The notes: generated from the letters alone by a model not told the origin. Positions 24,175 to 33,895 are shown, counted from the first letter of the stretch. The stretch: 64,000 bases of DNA from Rufibacter sp. LB8 (GCF_014876185.1 NZ_JADALJ010000001.1:3907001-3971000), one strand, 5' to 3'. Numbers and translations: made by a program.

Positions 24175-26655
24175 ATGATACACCCACACAAACTAACCCT
24201 TCTTTTATTCCTGCTCTTGTGGCAGATGGCCGCCTTTGCCCAGCAAACCGACCGGTTCGAAATCAAAGGCATTGCCAAAGGCGCCAAAGGTGAGCCGCTG
24301 CTGGCCGCGAACCTGCAATTGGTCAAAGACTCCAGCCAGACACTGGTGAAAGTGGAAGTGACCGGCGAGAAAGGCGACTTCGTGTTCAGTAATATTCCGG
24401 CCGGAAAGTATAAGCTGATGGCCATGCACTATGACTATGCGCAGTACACATCGCAAACCATACAGTTGAACCAGAACCTGAACCTGGGCGAAATTGTGTT
24501 ACCGGAACGCGCCGTGGCTCTCAAGGAAGTAAAGATTGAAGCCCAGAAGCCGTTTGTAGAGCAGCATTTTGACAAAACGGTACTCAACGTGGAAAACAGC
24601 ATTTCGGCGGCGGGCAGCACAGTGCTGGAAGTGCTGGAGAAAGCGCCCGGCCTGGCCGTGGACCAGAACGACAACATCAGTATGCGCGGCCGGACCGGCG
24701 TGATGGTCATGATCAACGGCAAGCGCGTGCCTATGTCGGGCTCAGAACTGGCCACCATGCTGCGCAGCCTCAATGCCAATGACGTGGCCAAGATTGATTT
24801 GATCACCAACCCATCGTCTAAATATGACGCAGCAGGCAACGCGGGTATTATTGACATCAAGCTCAAGAAAGACAGCCGCCAGGGCACCAACGGCAGCGTT
24901 ACGTCTTCTCTGGGGTACGGTGAATTGCCTAAACTGAGCCAGGGCCTGCAACTGAACCACCGCGCCAACAAACTCAATGTGTTCGGGTCCTACAACTATA
25001 ATCACCGCAAAGACTTCAATAAACTGGACCTGTACCGTGATTTCTTTACCCGCGAAGGCCGCACCCTCACCAATGTGAACAACCAGAAAAACGTGTTCCA
25101 CCACCAGATCAACGGGCACAACGGCCGCGTGGGTTTTGACTACAACCTGAGCCCCAGGACCATTGTGGGCTTGGTAGCCACCGGCAATTTTGTGGACATT
25201 AACCGCACCACTAGCAACGTGTCAGAGTTTTTCAATGCGCAGCGGCAATACGTAGAATCTACCACCACCAACGCCCTGAGCGGCACCAACCGAAACTCAC
25301 AGGCGGTGAACTTCAACATAAAACACACCCTGGACAGCACCGGCAAAGAATTGAGCGCTGATGTGGACTACGCCGCCTTCCAGTCTGGTGACATCCAGAA
25401 TTTCAATACCACCTACCTTGACCGGACACCCGCCCAAGACAATTTTCTGCTCTACGGCGATTTGAACGGGAAACTCACCATTAAATCGGCCAAGGTGGAC
25501 TACTCGCAGCGTTTAAAAAGCCTGGAAGCGAACTTGGAAGCCGGCCTGAAATCAAGCTTGGTAGACGCTGACAACAGCCTGGGCTTCTACAACCGCACCG
25601 GCGGAAGAAATGACTTTGACACCAACCGCAGCAACCATTTCCTGTATTCAGAGAACATCAACGCGGCGTATTTGAACCTGAACAAGAAATGGGCGAAGGT
25701 AAGTCTGCAGCTGGGTCTGCGCCTGGAAAACACCATTGCCAAAGGAAACCAGGTGGCTGAGTACGCCAAGGTAGAAGGAGACCGCTCGTTTGACCGCAAC
25801 TACACCCAGTTTTTCCCCAGCGCGTTTGTGGGCTACACGGTGAACAAGACGCATGATGTAGGTCTTTCGGTGAGCCGCCGCATTGACCGCCCCACCTACA
25901 ACCAGTTGAACCCGTTTGTGTTCTTAATTGACAACAGCACTGAGTCGGCTGGAAATCCTTACCTGTTGCCCCAGATGACGTATTCCTTTGAGTTTACGCA
26001 CACCTTCCTGCAGAAATACGTGACCAAGCTCAGCTACAGCCGCACCACAGACGTGATTATCTCCGTGCTGTCGCCTAAGCCAAGACCGGTGCCAGATCCC
26101 AACCCAGATGCCATACCGGTAGTGGTGCAGAAAGACCAGAACCTGGCCGAGTTCCATTATTACGGCGCCAGTTTCTCTGTGCCGGTGCAAGTAGCCCGCT
26201 GGTTCACCAGCACCAACAACCTGGAGATGTATTACGGGTTGTACAAAGGAAATCTGGGCGTGACCGCCCTGCGGGCCGGAAGACCAACCTTCAGCCTCAA
26301 CTCCAACAACAACATCAAATTACCCCGTGACTGGTCAGCCGAAGTGATTGGCGTGTACCGCGCCCGCCAGGTATACGGGCCTTTGGATGTGGAGCCCGTT
26401 CGGTTCCTGACCGTGGGGGTGCAGAAACAGTTCCTGGACAAAAAAGCCAACCTGAAACTGAGCGTGAGTGATGTGTTCTACTCCAACAAAACCCGGGCCG
26501 TTACAGAACTGGCAGATTACGCAGAGCGCTTCTACCAACGCCGCGACACCCGCGTGGGCACCCTCAGCTTCACGTACCGTTTTGGCGGCGCGCAGGTAGC
26601 CCCCAGCCGCAGACGCACCGGCGGCGCCGAAGACGAGAAACGCCGCGCCGGCTAA
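24175..26655 (+). CDS. TonB-dependent-receptor-like outer-membrane beta-barrel protein
   Basis: An 826-residue protein. Signal peptide MIHPHKLTLLLFLLLWQMAAFA. Residues ~28-115 form a carboxypeptidase-regulatory-like beta domain (GIAKGAKGEPLLAANLQLVKDSS...GKYKLMAMHYDY). Residues ~125-240 form a plug-like domain (VLEVLEKAPGLAVDQNDNISMRGRTGVMVMINGKR...NDVAKIDLITNPSSKYDAAG). The rest is a large outer-membrane beta-barrel (OMP_b-brl_3 type). There is no SusD partner next door, so polysaccharide uptake is not suggested; the ligand is unknown. It ends in an Arg-rich tail (RRRTGGAEDEKRRAG) rather than a typical C-terminal Phe. A terminator follows. Confidence 0.9.
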   Translation: MIHPHKLTLLLFLLLWQMAAFAQQTDRFEIKGIAKGAKGEPLLAANLQLVKDSSQTLVKVEVTGEKGDFVFSNIPAGKYKLMAMHYDYAQYTSQTIQLNQNLNLGEIVLPERAVALKEVKIEAQKPFVEQHFDKTVLNVENSISAAGSTVLEVLEKAPGLAVDQNDNISMRGRTGVMVMINGKRVPMSGSELATMLRSLNANDVAKIDLITNPSSKYDAAGNAGIIDIKLKKDSRQGTNGSVTSSLGYGELPKLSQGLQLNHRANKLNVFGSYNYNHRKDFNKLDLYRDFFTREGRTLTNVNNQKNVFHHQINGHNGRVGFDYNLSPRTIVGLVATGNFVDINRTTSNVSEFFNAQRQYVESTTTNALSGTNRNSQAVNFNIKHTLDSTGKELSADVDYAAFQSGDIQNFNTTYLDRTPAQDNFLLYGDLNGKLTIKSAKVDYSQRLKSLEANLEAGLKSSLVDADNSLGFYNRTGGRNDFDTNRSNHFLYSENINAAYLNLNKKWAKVSLQLGLRLENTIAKGNQVAEYAKVEGDRSFDRNYTQFFPSAFVGYTVNKTHDVGLSVSRRIDRPTYNQLNPFVFLIDNSTESAGNPYLLPQMTYSFEFTHTFLQKYVTKLSYSRTTDVIISVLSPKPRPVPDPNPDAIPVVVQKDQNLAEFHYYGASFSVPVQVARWFTSTNNLEMYYGLYKGNLGVTALRAGRPTFSLNSNNNIKLPRDWSAEVIGVYRARQVYGPLDVEPVRFLTVGVQKQFLDKKANLKLSVSDVFYSNKTRAVTELADYAERFYQRRDTRVGTLSFTYRFGGAQVAPSRRRTGGAEDEKRRAG

Positions 26656-26678
26656 GTCCTTCTAAATTCAAAGGCATA

Positions 26679-26713
26679 AAAAAACCGCCCTGGCGTTTTG
26701 CTGGGGCGGTTTT
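26679..26713 (+). terminator. Intrinsic terminator after the beta-barrel receptor
   Basis: AAAACCGCCC pairs with GGGGCGGTTTT around a 12-nt loop; A-rich before and T-rich after, so it can serve both convergent genes (receptor and LuxR-type regulator). Confidence 0.85.
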
Positions 26714-26714
26714 C

Positions 26715-26752
26715 TGTTTTCGGGCTCGTTTTCAGAAATGAAGCCGAAAACG
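26715..26752. repeat. 38-bp intergenic palindrome, copy 14
   Basis: TGTTTTCGGGCTCGTTTTC with right half GAAATGAAGCCGAAAACG. It lies 2 bp after the receptor terminator, between convergent genes. Confidence 0.88.
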
Positions 26753-26762
26753 GCAATGCGTT

Positions 26763-27455
26763 TTACACCAGATCAAAAGCCATGGCGTACTGCGACAGCT
26801 CAAACGTGGAGGCGGCGTGCAGTTTGGCTTTGATGTTGCGGCGGTGGGTGTTCACGGTTTTCTCTGAGATGCAGAGCTCATCGCTAATTTCCTGGGAGCT
26901 TTTGCCCAGCACCACCATTTTCAGGATTTCCTGCTCGCGTTTGCCCAGCTGTGCAAACAAGGCATAGTTCTCACGGTAAAAAACGGTTTCCTTGAGCAGG
27001 CGGTCCACTTTGGGCGTGAGGTGCTTTACGGGGTCCACGGAGATGGCAATGGAAATGGTGAGCAGAGGCAGACCCTCATCATCTTGCAGCAGAATTTTAA
27101 GGGTGGTCAGGTGCCAGTGGTAGTCCAGGTTGCCCCTGAACTTGACCTGCTCAAAAAACGAAATCACTTCATCGGGGTCGTTCTGCTCAAACAGGGTGCG
27201 GGCCAGCTGTCCAAAATATTCCACCGCTTCCTCTGGGTTGAAATAGTGCAGGTAATACTCCGGGCCTACTGATTTTAACTCTTCCAGGGTCACGCCCAGC
27301 AGTTTAAGCCCCCGCGGCGACATGTATTCCACCGCAAAATTACGCGTGATGTCATGAATAATGATGACGCCCGGCATCTGGTCGGCTACGGCGGCAATGC
27401 CGGCAATGGTCTCGTCAACTCTTCTCTGTAGTTGTGGACTCCGCTGTTTTTTCAT
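26763..27455 (-). CDS. PAS-like sensor with LuxR-type DNA-binding domain
   Basis: A 230-residue transcription regulator. Residues ~20-140 resemble a PAS fold (ADQMPGVIIIHDITRNFAVEYMSPRGLKLLGVTLEEL...). Residues ~165-225 are a LuxR-type helix-turn-helix (LGKREQEILKMVVLGKSSQEISDELCISEKTVNTHRRNIKAKL). It has no receiver domain, so it probably senses a ligand or interacts directly. This PAS-LuxR form is frequent in Bacteroidota. It is convergent with the beta-barrel receptor; target unknown. Confidence 0.88.
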   Translation of the reverse strand: MKKQRSPQLQRRVDETIAGIAAVADQMPGVIIIHDITRNFAVEYMSPRGLKLLGVTLEELKSVGPEYYLHYFNPEEAVEYFGQLARTLFEQNDPDEVISFFEQVKFRGNLDYHWHLTTLKILLQDDEGLPLLTISIAISVDPVKHLTPKVDRLLKETVFYRENYALFAQLGKREQEILKMVVLGKSSQEISDELCISEKTVNTHRRNIKAKLHAASTFELSQYAMAFDLV

Positions 27456-27724
27456 TAGTACTTCTACGTAGGGGAAAGTAAGGTTAAATTACGGGGGACG
27501 TGGTTTAAATATAGGATTTTCCCTACGCTTGACCAAAGCCGAAAGGTACTTTATGTTAAATTCAGTATTAATTCATTGTTAAATTTTGGCGTTTTGTACT
27601 CTTGTAAGAATAAATTGAATAATTGCCAAAATTGTAACGTGCTCATATTCAGTGGTTAGGTAGGTTTGTTGGGTAAAGGTAAGGTGAGAAGCAATCTCAG
27701 AAGTCTAAATTTGCTGATGAACAT
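27456..27724. other. Non-coding stretch between divergent LuxR-type and ABC genes
   Basis: A/T-rich with no gene. TAAATTTG at 27706-27713 fits the -7 element for the ABC operon, but no TTG at the right distance was seen, so I do not call a promoter. Confidence 0.4.
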
Positions 27725-27774
27725 CCAAGCCGTTTTCGGGCTCATTTCCAGAAATGAGCCCGAAAACGGCTTGG
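27725..27774. repeat. 38-bp palindrome, copy 15, perfect with extended arms (50 bp)
   Basis: Perfect inverted repeat with 24-bp arms around a 2-nt CA centre; the 38-bp core is 27731-27768. The extra arm CCAAGC/GCTTGG is not found in other copies, so it was either recruited from flanking sequence or evolved here by pairing. It lies 108 bp upstream of the ABC ATPase start, so it would be in the leader if transcription begins upstream. Confidence 0.92.
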
Positions 27775-27881
27775 GCGGCAAAATTCTGAAGGCCCCTTGG
27801 TTTTTCTTGTTGTAAGTTTTCTTACCTTCTCTCTACTAATCGCTTAAAAACCAATCCTTTTCACCCCAAACCCTACCAAAC

Positions 27882-28793
27882 ATGGAACTCGTCATCCAGA
27901 ACCTTTCCAAAACCTACGCCAACGGTGTGCAGGCGCTCAAGAACGTGAACCTCACCATTCCCACGGGCATGTTCGGGCTTCTGGGGCCCAACGGCGCGGG
28001 CAAGTCGTCGCTTATGCGCACCATTGCCACCCTGCAGGAAGCCGACAGCGGTAGCATAAGGCTGGGCGAGTTGGATGTGTTTCAGGAGAAGGACGAGATG
28101 CGCAAAGTGCTGGGTTATCTTCCGCAGGAATTCGGGGTTTATCCCAAGGTGAGCGCCGAGGAACTGCTGGACCATTTTGCGGTGCTCAAGGGCATTCATA
28201 ACAACAAAGAGCGCAAAGAAACCGTGGCCGCGCTGCTGCAACAGACCAATTTGTATGACGTGCGCAAGAAAAACCTGGGTGGCTACTCGGGTGGCATGAA
28301 ACAACGGTTTGGCATTGCGCAGGCTTTGTTGGGCAACCCCAGGATTATTATTGTAGACGAACCCACCGCCGGACTGGACCCCGCGGAGCGCAACCGTTTC
28401 CATAATTTACTGAGCGAGATAGGGGAGAACATCATTGTGATTCTCTCCACCCACATTGTAGATGACGTGAGTGATTTGTGCCGCAACATGGCCATCATTA
28501 ACAAAGGCGAAGTGCTGGTGACCGGCGAGCCGCTGCAGGCCATTGAGCAGATGCAGGGCTTGATCTTCCGTAAATTCATCAAGAAAGAAGAGCTGCCGAA
28601 ATACCAGGCGGAATACGCGGTGATCTCCAGCAGATTGTTCGCCGGCAGAACCATGATTCACGTGTACGCCGATGGCAGACCTAGCATTGACTTTGAGCAA
28701 GTGCAGCCAGACCTGGAAGACGTGTACTTTGCCACCATTGGCGGCGTGACCGGAAAAGCGCAGATGCAGGCCTCAGAAGAAGTGATAGCCTAG
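27882..28793 (+). CDS. ABC transporter ATP-binding protein
   Basis: A 303-residue ATPase of the multidrug/ABC-2 type. Walker A GPNGAGKSS (residues 35-43), Q-loop YLPQEFG, signature YSGGMKQRFGIAQAL, Walker B IIIVDEPTAGLDPAER, and the H-loop His in STHIVDD. The C-terminal ~70 residues form the usual accessory domain. It lies 47 bp upstream of the permease-peptidase fusion and is co-directional, so the two form one transport system. Substrate unknown. Confidence 0.93.
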   Translation: MELVIQNLSKTYANGVQALKNVNLTIPTGMFGLLGPNGAGKSSLMRTIATLQEADSGSIRLGELDVFQEKDEMRKVLGYLPQEFGVYPKVSAEELLDHFAVLKGIHNNKERKETVAALLQQTNLYDVRKKNLGGYSGGMKQRFGIAQALLGNPRIIIVDEPTAGLDPAERNRFHNLLSEIGENIIVILSTHIVDDVSDLCRNMAIINKGEVLVTGEPLQAIEQMQGLIFRKFIKKEELPKYQAEYAVISSRLFAGRTMIHVYADGRPSIDFEQVQPDLEDVYFATIGGVTGKAQMQASEEVIA

Positions 28794-28795
28794 TC

Positions 28796-28833
28796 CGTTT
28801 TCGGGCTCTAAATCTCAAATAAGACCAAAACTG
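28796..28833. repeat. 38-bp palindrome, degenerate copy 16, inside the ABC operon
   Basis: CGTTTTCGGGCTCTAAATC with an eroded right half (AAATAAGACCAAAACTG). It fills the 47-bp gap between the ATPase and permease genes. The weak right arm suggests decay where read-through is needed. Confidence 0.6.
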
Positions 28834-28840
28834 ACGCTGT

Positions 28841-31800
28841 ATGTTCCTGCAAATCTTTCTCTTTGAGCTGAAGTACCGCCTCCAGCGGCCAGCCACCTAT
28901 ATCTATTTCCTGATTTTCTTTTTGATGGCGCTGCTGGCCGTGTTTGGCGTGAGCGGCGTGTTTGGCGGCACCATTATTATTGGCGGCGGAAGCAGTGCCA
29001 GCCTCAAAGCCAACGCGCCCTACCAAATCAACTGGGTCATTACGCTGCTGAGTTGGTTTGGCGTGCTGGTGACCTCGGCCATGATGGGCAATTCCATTTA
29101 CCGCGATTTTGAGCACAAGACCCACGCGCTGTTCTTTACGTCGCCTATCTCCAAATGGGGTTACCTGGGCGGCCGGTTCTGGGGCTCTTTTCTGGTGACT
29201 TTGTTCGTGTTCTCGGGCATGGCGTTCGGGTATATTTTCGCCTCAGCCATTGCGCCGCTGTTCCCAGGAGTGGAAGCCAGCAAGTTCGGACCGTTTGTCT
29301 TGATGCATTACGTGCAGCCCTACTTGTTAATCGTCATCCCGAATCTGCTGTTCACCGGCGCTATTTTCTTTGCGCTGGGCACGCTCACGCGCAACATGCT
29401 GGCCGTGTACATTGGCAGCGTGCTAGTGCTGGTGCTCTACGGCGTGTCCAGCGCACTCACCGCAGATTTGGACAATGAATTTCTGTCGAATTTATTAGAT
29501 CCCTTCGGAGCCACGGCCGTGAACTTGACCACGCGTTACTGGACCGCCGCCGAGCAGAACACCTTGCTTTTGCCCCTGAACGAGCACATACTCTGGAACC
29601 GTCTGCTTTGGATGGGTGTGGGGTTAGTTTTGCTGATTTTCTGCTTCTGGAAATTCAGTTTTTCGTTCTTCGCCTCTGAAGGCAAGGCCCGCAAGGTCAG
29701 AAAAGAGGAAAACCTTGGTGTTGCAGTGCCAAACAAACTAATCTTACCCAAAGTACATCAGGAGTTCTCCTTTAGCCGCAGCTTCGGGCAATTCTGGAAA
29801 CTGGCCAAGTTGGAGTTCAAGGGCATTGTGCGCAGCGTGTATTTCATTGCTATTGTGGTGGCGGGCATTGTGTTTCTGCTTTCCACCGGAAGTCAGATTG
29901 GCAAGCTGTACGGTACCACTACGTTCCCGGTCACGTCTGAAGTTATCTCTTTGTTAGGCGGCACGTTTTCGTTGTTCATGCTCATCATCATCACGTTTTA
30001 CTCCGGCGAACTGGTCTGGCGAGAGCGCGATGCCCGCATGAACCAACTCTATGATGCGCTGCCAATTCCCAACTGGGTGCCGTTCACGTCTAAAGTAGTG
30101 GCCTTGATGAGCATACAGGTAGTCTTGATGGCGGTAGTTTTGCTCTGTGGCATTATTATTCAGGTGGCCAAGGGCTACTATAATTTTGAGCTGGGGTTGT
30201 ATGTAAAGGGCTTGTTTGGTGTGCAGTTGATAGATTTTCTGCTGATGAGCGTGCTGGCCATGCTGGTGCAGGTGCTGGTGAACAACAAATTCCTGGGCCA
30301 TTTTATCATGGTCATTTATTATCTGGCAAACATTTTCAAAGGGCAATTGGGTTTTGAGCATTTGCTGTATTCATTTAGCTCAGACCCGGGCATGCGGTAT
30401 TCGGCCATGAACGGCTACGGGCATTTTGTAAAGCCGTTTCTGCTGTTCAAGCTGTACTGGGGCGCGTTTGCGGTGATCTTGGCCTTGCTTTCCAATTTGC
30501 TGTGGGTGCGGGGCACCGAAGCCAGTATCAAAGGCCGGTTCAAGCTGGCGAGTTTGCAGCTGAGAAAATCCACCTTGCTGGTGCTGGGTTCGGCGGCATT
30601 GGTGTTCTTGATTTCCGGTGGGTTCATCTTTTACAACACCAACATGCTGCATGAGTACCGTGACTCAGATGACAACGAGAAACTGCAGGCCGCCTTTGAG
30701 AAAACCTACAAGAAATACCAGGGCCTGCCGCAACCCAAAGTAGTGGATGTGTACCTGGAAACCGACCTGTACCCGCAGGAGCGCGAATTCCATTTCAAAG
30801 GTTATTTCTGGCTTAAAAACAAAACCAACGTGGCCCTTGACTCCATACATATCATGCTGGATGAAGACGCCGTAATCAAGCAACTGGCCTTCGCGCGGCC
30901 GGCCAAAGAAGTGTTGTTTGACAAAAAAATGGGCTACCACATCTTCCGGCTGGCCCAGCCACTGGTGCCTGGTGACTCCATCAAACTGAACCTGGACCTG
31001 CGCTACCAGACCAAAGGTTTCAAAGACCGAAGCTACAACACCGGCATTGTCTACAACGGCTCCTTCATCAACAGCCAATACCTGCCGCACATTGGGTACC
31101 AGGAAGGCTTTGAACTAGGTGACGATGATACACGCAAAGAACATGGCCTCAAGCCCAAAGAGCGCATGGCCAAGGTAGACGACCTTAAGGCGCGCCAGAC
31201 CACCTACATTGGCAATGACGCCGACTGGATCACTTTTGAAACCGTGGTGAGCACCGTGCCGGGCCAGATTGCCCTGGCGCCCGGCTATTTGCAGAAAGAA
31301 TGGATCAAAGACGGCCGCCGCTATTTCCATTACAAGATGGATTCCAAAATCCTGAATTTCTATGCCTTTCTGTCAGCGGATTATGAGGTGAGGAAAGACA
31401 AATGGAACGATGTGGCCATTGAGGTCTATTACCAGAAAGGCCATGAGTACAATATAGACCGCATGATCAAGGGCGTGAAGAAATCACTGGACTATTACAC
31501 CGCCAATTTCAGCCCGTACCAGCACCGGCAGGTGCGCATTCTGGAGTTTCCGGGGTATGCGGCGTTTGCGCAGGCGTTTCCCAACACCATTCCGTTCTCA
31601 GAGTCCATTGGGTTTATTGCCGATGTAGATGACAAAGACCCCGAGGACATTGACTATCCGTTCTACGTGACTGCCCATGAGGTGGCGCACCAGTGGTGGG
31701 CGCACCAAGTCATCGGTGGCGATGTGCAAGGCTCCACGCTGATGTCAGAAACCATGAGCCAGTATTCGGCCTTAATGGTGATGAAGAAAGAGTACGGCGC

Positions 31801-32467
31801 AGAGCGCATGAAGAAGTTCCTGCAGTATGAGATGCGCAATTACCTCACCGGCCGCGCCGGCGAACGCAAAAAGGAACTGCCCTTGTATTTGGTGGAAAAC
31901 CAGCAGTACATTCATTACCGCAAAGGCTCTGTGGTGATGTACGCGCTGGCAGATTACATTGGCGAAGACAAACTCAACGCGGCGCTTAAGGCCTACGTAC
32001 AGAAAGTGGCGTTCCAGGAAGCGCCGTTCACCAACAGCCTGGAGTTCATGACCTACATCAAGCAAGTTACGCCAGACTCACTGCAGTATTTGGTAGAGGA
32101 TATGTTTGAGCATATCACGCTCTATGAGAACAAAGCCACTGAAGCCACCGCCCAGAGACAGAAAGACGGTACCTACAAAGTGACGTTCACGGTAGATGCC
32201 AAGAAATTCAGGGCCGACAGCCTGGGCAACGAGAGCCTGGCTAAGCTCCAGGACTACGTAGACGTGGCCGTGATGACCCGCAAGAAAGTAGACGGCCACT
32301 GGCAAGACGTGCCGCTGTACCTGCAGAAGCAACTCATTAAAGCCGGGCAGAACAAGCTGGAAGTCACCGTCAAAGAGAAGCCCTTGAAAGCCGGCGTGGA
32401 CCCATACCAAAAACTCATTGACCGCAATCCCGAGGACAACATGAAAGACGTGACCGTGAAGTCATAA
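28841..32467 (+). CDS. ABC-2 type permease fused to an M1-family metallopeptidase domain
   Basis: A 1208-residue protein. Residues ~1-600 are membrane: two ABC-2 permease-like halves, each with about six helices, joined by a short soluble linker. After a last helix (LLVLGSAALVFLISGGFIFY) the C-terminal ~590 residues are extracytoplasmic and resemble an M1 aminopeptidase. The zinc site is intact: His946-Glu-Val-Ala-His950 (HEVAHQWW) and the third ligand Glu about 18 residues on (LMSETMSQYSAL). The typical GAMEN-type substrate motif is not obvious; the equivalent stretch reads FPGYAAFAQAFPNTIPFSE. The upstream ATPase is its energy partner. Fusions of this form are known in Bacteroidota, but their substrate is not. 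Confidence 0.9.
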   Translation: MFLQIFLFELKYRLQRPATYIYFLIFFLMALLAVFGVSGVFGGTIIIGGGSSASLKANAPYQINWVITLLSWFGVLVTSAMMGNSIYRDFEHKTHALFFTSPISKWGYLGGRFWGSFLVTLFVFSGMAFGYIFASAIAPLFPGVEASKFGPFVLMHYVQPYLLIVIPNLLFTGAIFFALGTLTRNMLAVYIGSVLVLVLYGVSSALTADLDNEFLSNLLDPFGATAVNLTTRYWTAAEQNTLLLPLNEHILWNRLLWMGVGLVLLIFCFWKFSFSFFASEGKARKVRKEENLGVAVPNKLILPKVHQEFSFSRSFGQFWKLAKLEFKGIVRSVYFIAIVVAGIVFLLSTGSQIGKLYGTTTFPVTSEVISLLGGTFSLFMLIIITFYSGELVWRERDARMNQLYDALPIPNWVPFTSKVVALMSIQVVLMAVVLLCGIIIQVAKGYYNFELGLYVKGLFGVQLIDFLLMSVLAMLVQVLVNNKFLGHFIMVIYYLANIFKGQLGFEHLLYSFSSDPGMRYSAMNGYGHFVKPFLLFKLYWGAFAVILALLSNLLWVRGTEASIKGRFKLASLQLRKSTLLVLGSAALVFLISGGFIFYNTNMLHEYRDSDDNEKLQAAFEKTYKKYQGLPQPKVVDVYLETDLYPQEREFHFKGYFWLKNKTNVALDSIHIMLDEDAVIKQLAFARPAKEVLFDKKMGYHIFRLAQPLVPGDSIKLNLDLRYQTKGFKDRSYNTGIVYNGSFINSQYLPHIGYQEGFELGDDDTRKEHGLKPKERMAKVDDLKARQTTYIGNDADWITFETVVSTVPGQIALAPGYLQKEWIKDGRRYFHYKMDSKILNFYAFLSADYEVRKDKWNDVAIEVYYQKGHEYNIDRMIKGVKKSLDYYTANFSPYQHRQVRILEFPGYAAFAQAFPNTIPFSESIGFIADVDDKDPEDIDYPFYVTAHEVAHQWWAHQVIGGDVQGSTLMSETMSQYSALMVMKKEYGAERMKKFLQYEMRNYLTGRAGERKKELPLYLVENQQYIHYRKGSVVMYALADYIGEDKLNAALKAYVQKVAFQEAPFTNSLEFMTYIKQVTPDSLQYLVEDMFEHITLYENKATEATAQRQKDGTYKVTFTVDAKKFRADSLGNESLAKLQDYVDVAVMTRKKVDGHWQDVPLYLQKQLIKAGQNKLEVTVKEKPLKAGVDPYQKLIDRNPEDNMKDVTVKS

Positions 32468-32483
32468 CTCGCATAACCAATGC

Positions 32484-32522
32484 AAAAAGAAGGCCCGGCA
32501 ATTTGCTGGGCCTTCTTTTTTT
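32484..32522 (+). terminator. Intrinsic terminator after the ABC operon
   Basis: AAAGAAGGCCC pairs with GGGCCTTCTTT around an 11-nt loop and is followed by a run of seven T. It starts 17 bp after the stop. Confidence 0.92.
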
Positions 32523-33038
32523 AACTTACTGAGTTAACTTGTGCTTGAGTAACTGTGGAAGGGTAGTCCAAATTTTTGTCCGGAAAGTTAAATTGTAGAC
32601 ATTTGATTATCAATGAGTTGGTTTTGGATGTGTAGCTTCAGGTAGAAAACGACTTCCATTATGCGCTATTTCAAATATAAATTTGTCACATCTGGAGAAT
32701 CGTAGAAATATTTCTTTTTATTTTTGGATTGAACAGGCTGGATTTGCGAGCTGCTTTGAGGTTTGCCACGGTTTTCTGGGAAATTTCATCGTGTTTCTGA
32801 AGAAATTCAGCGTCTGAAACAGCTTGTTTGACGGTCAGGGAAGGCTATTCACCTAAGAGTTCCGTAGAAGGATGCTTTTTTTATACAAAGTCTTGTTTTT
32901 GTTATCATTACGAGCGTATATTTGTGTCATTCTTGTAACAAGTTGTATTCTTTATAAGTAAACATAAAAGACAACGGACCTGCGGAATACCTCCCCCACT
33001 GACGAATTGCTTAAAAAATCAAGTTTTATATCAACGCG
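32523..33038. other. Non-coding stretch before the TPR gene
   Basis: About 500 bp of A/T-rich sequence with no gene on either strand and none of the repeat families found elsewhere. The only signal is the promoter at 32893-32924. The leader of the TPR gene would be about 105 nt. Confidence 0.5.
32893..32924 (+). promoter_or_regulatory. Promoter of the TPR gene
   Basis: TTG (32893-32895), a 21-bp spacer, then TATATTTG (32917-32924), fitting TTG-N17..23-TAnnTTTG. The predicted start is near 32931. Confidence 0.6.
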
Positions 33039-33668
33039 ATGCAAAATCTAAAGAATGTTCTGGCTCTGCTCTTTTTTGTAGCTATGTCATTGAATGTAAT
33101 GGCCGGTGGTGGTGGAGGAGATGTAGCCAAGTCAGCGGCTGCGTCTAAAGTACGCATCAAAGAAATTTCCTTGGTGATTAAGCAAAACCCACAGAACGCA
33201 CAAGCCTTCGCAGAGCGCGCGGCCGCCAAGCTGGAATTGGGTGATGCCTTTGGCGCCATCAAAGACTACAACAACGCGGTGGAGATTGCTCCAAGCAACA
33301 CTGAGTTTTTGCAAGCCCGTGGCAATGCCTTTGTAATGGTAGAGGCCTTCAAAGAAGCCTTAACTGATTTCAATACCGCGCTTTTAAACTCTACTTCTTT
33401 GGAGTTGATTTATGACCGCGCCGTGGCCAAGTTCCACCTAGATGACTATGAAGGTGCCCTAGCCGACTTAAACCAGGTATTGGCCGCTGCTCCCAGCCAT
33501 TCTAAAGCGCTGTTCAACCGCGCCGTGGTAAAGTTAGACATGCAACAAACCGAAGGTGCCATTGCTGACTTAACTACCTTCTTAGCAAGCAACCCCAACC
33601 ACGAGCAAGCTTTGTTCACCCTGGAGTTAGCCAAAACCCAATTAGCTAAAAAAGTAGCCAAGCGTTAA
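33039..33668 (+). CDS. Exported TPR-repeat protein
   Basis: A 209-residue protein with signal peptide MQNLKNVLALLFFVAMSLNVMA, then a Gly-rich patch (GGGGGD). About five tetratricopeptide repeats follow (for example NAQAFAERAAAKLELGDAFG, NTEFLQARGNAFVMVEAFKE, SKALFNRAVVKLDMQQTEGA), ending in a Lys-rich tail. Such repeats hold proteins together; the partner is unknown. It stands alone with its own promoter and a perfect-stem terminator. It may reside in the periplasm. Confidence 0.85.
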   Translation: MQNLKNVLALLFFVAMSLNVMAGGGGGDVAKSAAASKVRIKEISLVIKQNPQNAQAFAERAAAKLELGDAFGAIKDYNNAVEIAPSNTEFLQARGNAFVMVEAFKEALTDFNTALLNSTSLELIYDRAVAKFHLDDYEGALADLNQVLAAAPSHSKALFNRAVVKLDMQQTEGAIADLTTFLASNPNHEQALFTLELAKTQLAKKVAKR

Positions 33669-33686
33669 GCAACACTACTTACTCTA

Positions 33687-33730
33687 TAAAGCAGAAGGGC
33701 CAGATGTTTTCATCTGGCCCTTCTGCTTTA
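33687..33730 (+). terminator. Terminator after the TPR gene
   Basis: Perfect 20-bp arms, TAAAGCAGAAGGGCCAGATG and its reverse complement, around a TTTT loop, starting 18 bp after the stop. The A- and T-rich arm ends allow action on both strands. Confidence 0.9.
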
Positions 33731-33778
33731 TATGTGTTTAGGAAGTCAAATTCTATATTTCGAAAAATCTCCCGTTTC

Positions 33779-33816
33779 CGTTTTTGGGCTCAATTATAGA
33801 ATTGAGCCCAAAAGCG
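33779..33816. repeat. 38-bp intergenic palindrome, copy 17
   Basis: TTTCCGTTTTTGGGCTCAAT with right half ATTGAGCCCAAAAGCGGAAA. Compared with the consensus, the inner arm has changed on both sides (CAAT/ATTG in place of CATTTC/GAAATG), keeping the pairing. It lies between convergent TPR and methyltransferase genes. Confidence 0.88.
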
Positions 33817-33895
33817 GAAATTGTTACTGATTACTTCTTAAGCCTCACAGGAAATTTAGCGGCACGTTCAGTTTTGCCCGGTCAGAGAGAATCTT

